Source: Eubacteriales bacterium (GTDB lineage Bacteria > Bacillota_A > Clostridia > Christensenellales > Aristaeellaceae). From it: a stretch of 5,254 nucleotides of DNA. How positions within the stretch are numbered: the first letter of the stretch is position 1; every line of letters begins with the position of its first letter. The notes under the pieces are model-generated. The model was not told where the DNA came from, ran no database searches, and saw only the letters and a program-made list of their open reading frames with translations. The stretch covers positions 1 through 5,254 of the forward strand of contig JAQUXV010000219.1 in NCBI GenBank assembly GCA_028692205.1. Direction: 5' to 3'. Shown here in pieces: positions 4,362 to 5,254 of the stretch. The translations under genes were made by a program, and so were the position numbers.

Positions 4362-5254
4362 TTAGTTACCAGTGCGTTTAATTGTCTCGCGCGCCTTGGC
4401 GAAGATATTCAGATAATCGTCCTTATACCCAAGCGGATAGGTGATTTGCAGGCAATAGAGGACTTTATTAATCGTTACGGCATGGATACGGCCGCCCACC
4501 TGCGTCCCGTCGGCAAGCGTTCCGCTGTAATTGGCGTACACGCCTTTGCTGCCCATCAGGTACCGTGTGGCGGTGTAACTGGGCTTCCATTCGATAAAGT
4601 TGGAGGAACTGATGGTGTCAAGCCGCTGCTTGACCTCCGTAACCAACGCGCTTTCGGTGTAGTTATTGCTTACGGGAACGGCGCACAGGGTTAAAACACC
4701 CAATTGCCCTTCCTTGATCTGTGCTTCCGGCTCGGTAAGCGTGTACATCTCGTTGACGCTGTCGTCCGGCACCCAGCCGGCAGGCCCGTCAACGGTCAGG
4801 CCCAGCTGAGGCACATCATAAGTTACATAGGTAAAGGAAAGCTGGGGCCTCGGCGTGGGCGTGGGCGCGTCGACCGGATCCAGCGGAATGGGCGAGCTGC
4901 CCGCGTAAGGGTACAGGGTCGCTTCCGCATCCGCCTGACCGTATGCGACGGTTCCGTCGTCATATACACCGGTGTCCTGCGTATCCTCTTCGCCAAGCGC
5001 ATCCGTTTCGGTAAAATCCGAACTGGAGCCGGCCATGTAGGGATTGCTGGAGAAAACGCTGTCTCCGCCGGTGGTGCTACCGTCGCTGACACCGGTCGGT
5101 TCAGTATTCACAGCAACGGGCGTAGCCGTAGGCGTGGGGCCCAGATACTGGGTAACCTCGTCAAAGACCTGATTGTTCTGCTGCTGCCCGGTGCAGCCCG
5201 TAAGTAGCGCCGCAACCATGAGCAGGCACAGCGCCGCGAGCCATTTGCGTTTCA
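4362..5254 (-). CDS. Secreted lipoprotein with PsbP/DUF1795-like C-terminal domain (start codon cut by window edge)
   Basis: The frame reads to the last base of the window, where TG (5254-5253) is followed by AAACGC; one more base, A, would give the natural ATG and a 297-residue protein. An internal ATG at 5219 would discard half of the signal peptide and is rejected. The N terminus is a type II signal peptide: basic KRK, a hydrophobic core, and lipobox LTGC with lipidated Cys21, so the protein should be anchored to the outer face of the membrane. Residues 22-138 are a low-complexity linker rich in Thr, Ser, Gly, Asp and Pro, with PTPTATP (40-46) and PTPTPRP (131-137). Residues of about 139-297 look like one folded domain, with PQLGLTVDGPAGW at its start and a closing helix ending AKARETIK. 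The alternation suggests a PsbP/DUF1795-like fold; this is a weak structural guess and the function is unknown. Its own terminator follows. Confidence 0.85.
   Translation of the reverse strand, partial: KRKWLAALCLLMVAALLTGCTGQQQNNQVFDEVTQYLGPTPTATPVAVNTEPTGVSDGSTTGGDSVFSSNPYMAGSSSDFTETDALGEEDTQDTGVYDDGTVAYGQADAEATLYPYAGSSPIPLDPVDAPTPTPRPQLSFTYVTYDVPQLGLTVDGPAGWVPDDSVNEMYTLTEPEAQIKEGQLGVLTLCAVPVSNNYTESALVTEVKQRLDTISSSNFIEWKPSYTATRYLMGSKGVYANYSGTLADGTQVGGRIHAVTINKVLYCLQITYPLGYKDDYLNIFAKARETIKRTGN

Overview
The window looks like part of the chromosome of a moderately GC-rich Gram-positive bacterium, most likely of the class Clostridia. This rests on strong GGAGG-type ribosome binding sites, an archaeal/fungal-type aspartate-semialdehyde dehydrogenase next to dapA, a double zinc-ribbon protein of a kind common in Firmicutes, and a lipoprotein with Pro/Thr (PTPTP-like) linkers. 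The phylum is an inference from these features; no rRNA or other phylogenetic marker is present.

Left part (1-2665): lysine / diaminopimelate biosynthesis, all on the + strand. The 3' end of asd is followed after 77 bases by a complete dapA. A gene-free stretch of 583 bases separates dapA from dapB, which ends in a strong intrinsic terminator. Asd, DapA and DapB catalyse three consecutive steps, from aspartyl phosphate through aspartate semialdehyde and hydroxytetrahydrodipicolinate to tetrahydrodipicolinate. The dapA-dapB gap is unusual: its last 200 bases are a degenerate tandem array of a 57-58 base unit carrying hairpins, which runs up to the dapB ribosome binding site and may contain the dapB promoter.

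Middle part (2666-3790): a gene-free stretch with several inverted repeats, then a small XRE-family DNA-binding regulator on the - strand with its own terminator. An intergenic region of about 400 bases then carries divergent promoters.

Right part (3632-5254): a good extended -10 promoter drives a transcript with a leader of about 124 bases and a 97-residue protein with two four-cysteine zinc-ribbon modules, closed by a strong terminator. In the leader, a CCUCC element can pair with the ribosome binding site of the gene, and a second upstream element can compete for it. This is the best candidate for an undescribed regulatory device here. Converging from the right is a - strand lipoprotein with a lipobox cysteine, a low-complexity linker and a PsbP/DUF1795-like C-terminal domain. 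Its start codon is cut by one base at the window edge, and it has its own terminator.

No tRNA, rRNA, CRISPR array, transposase or phage gene was seen.
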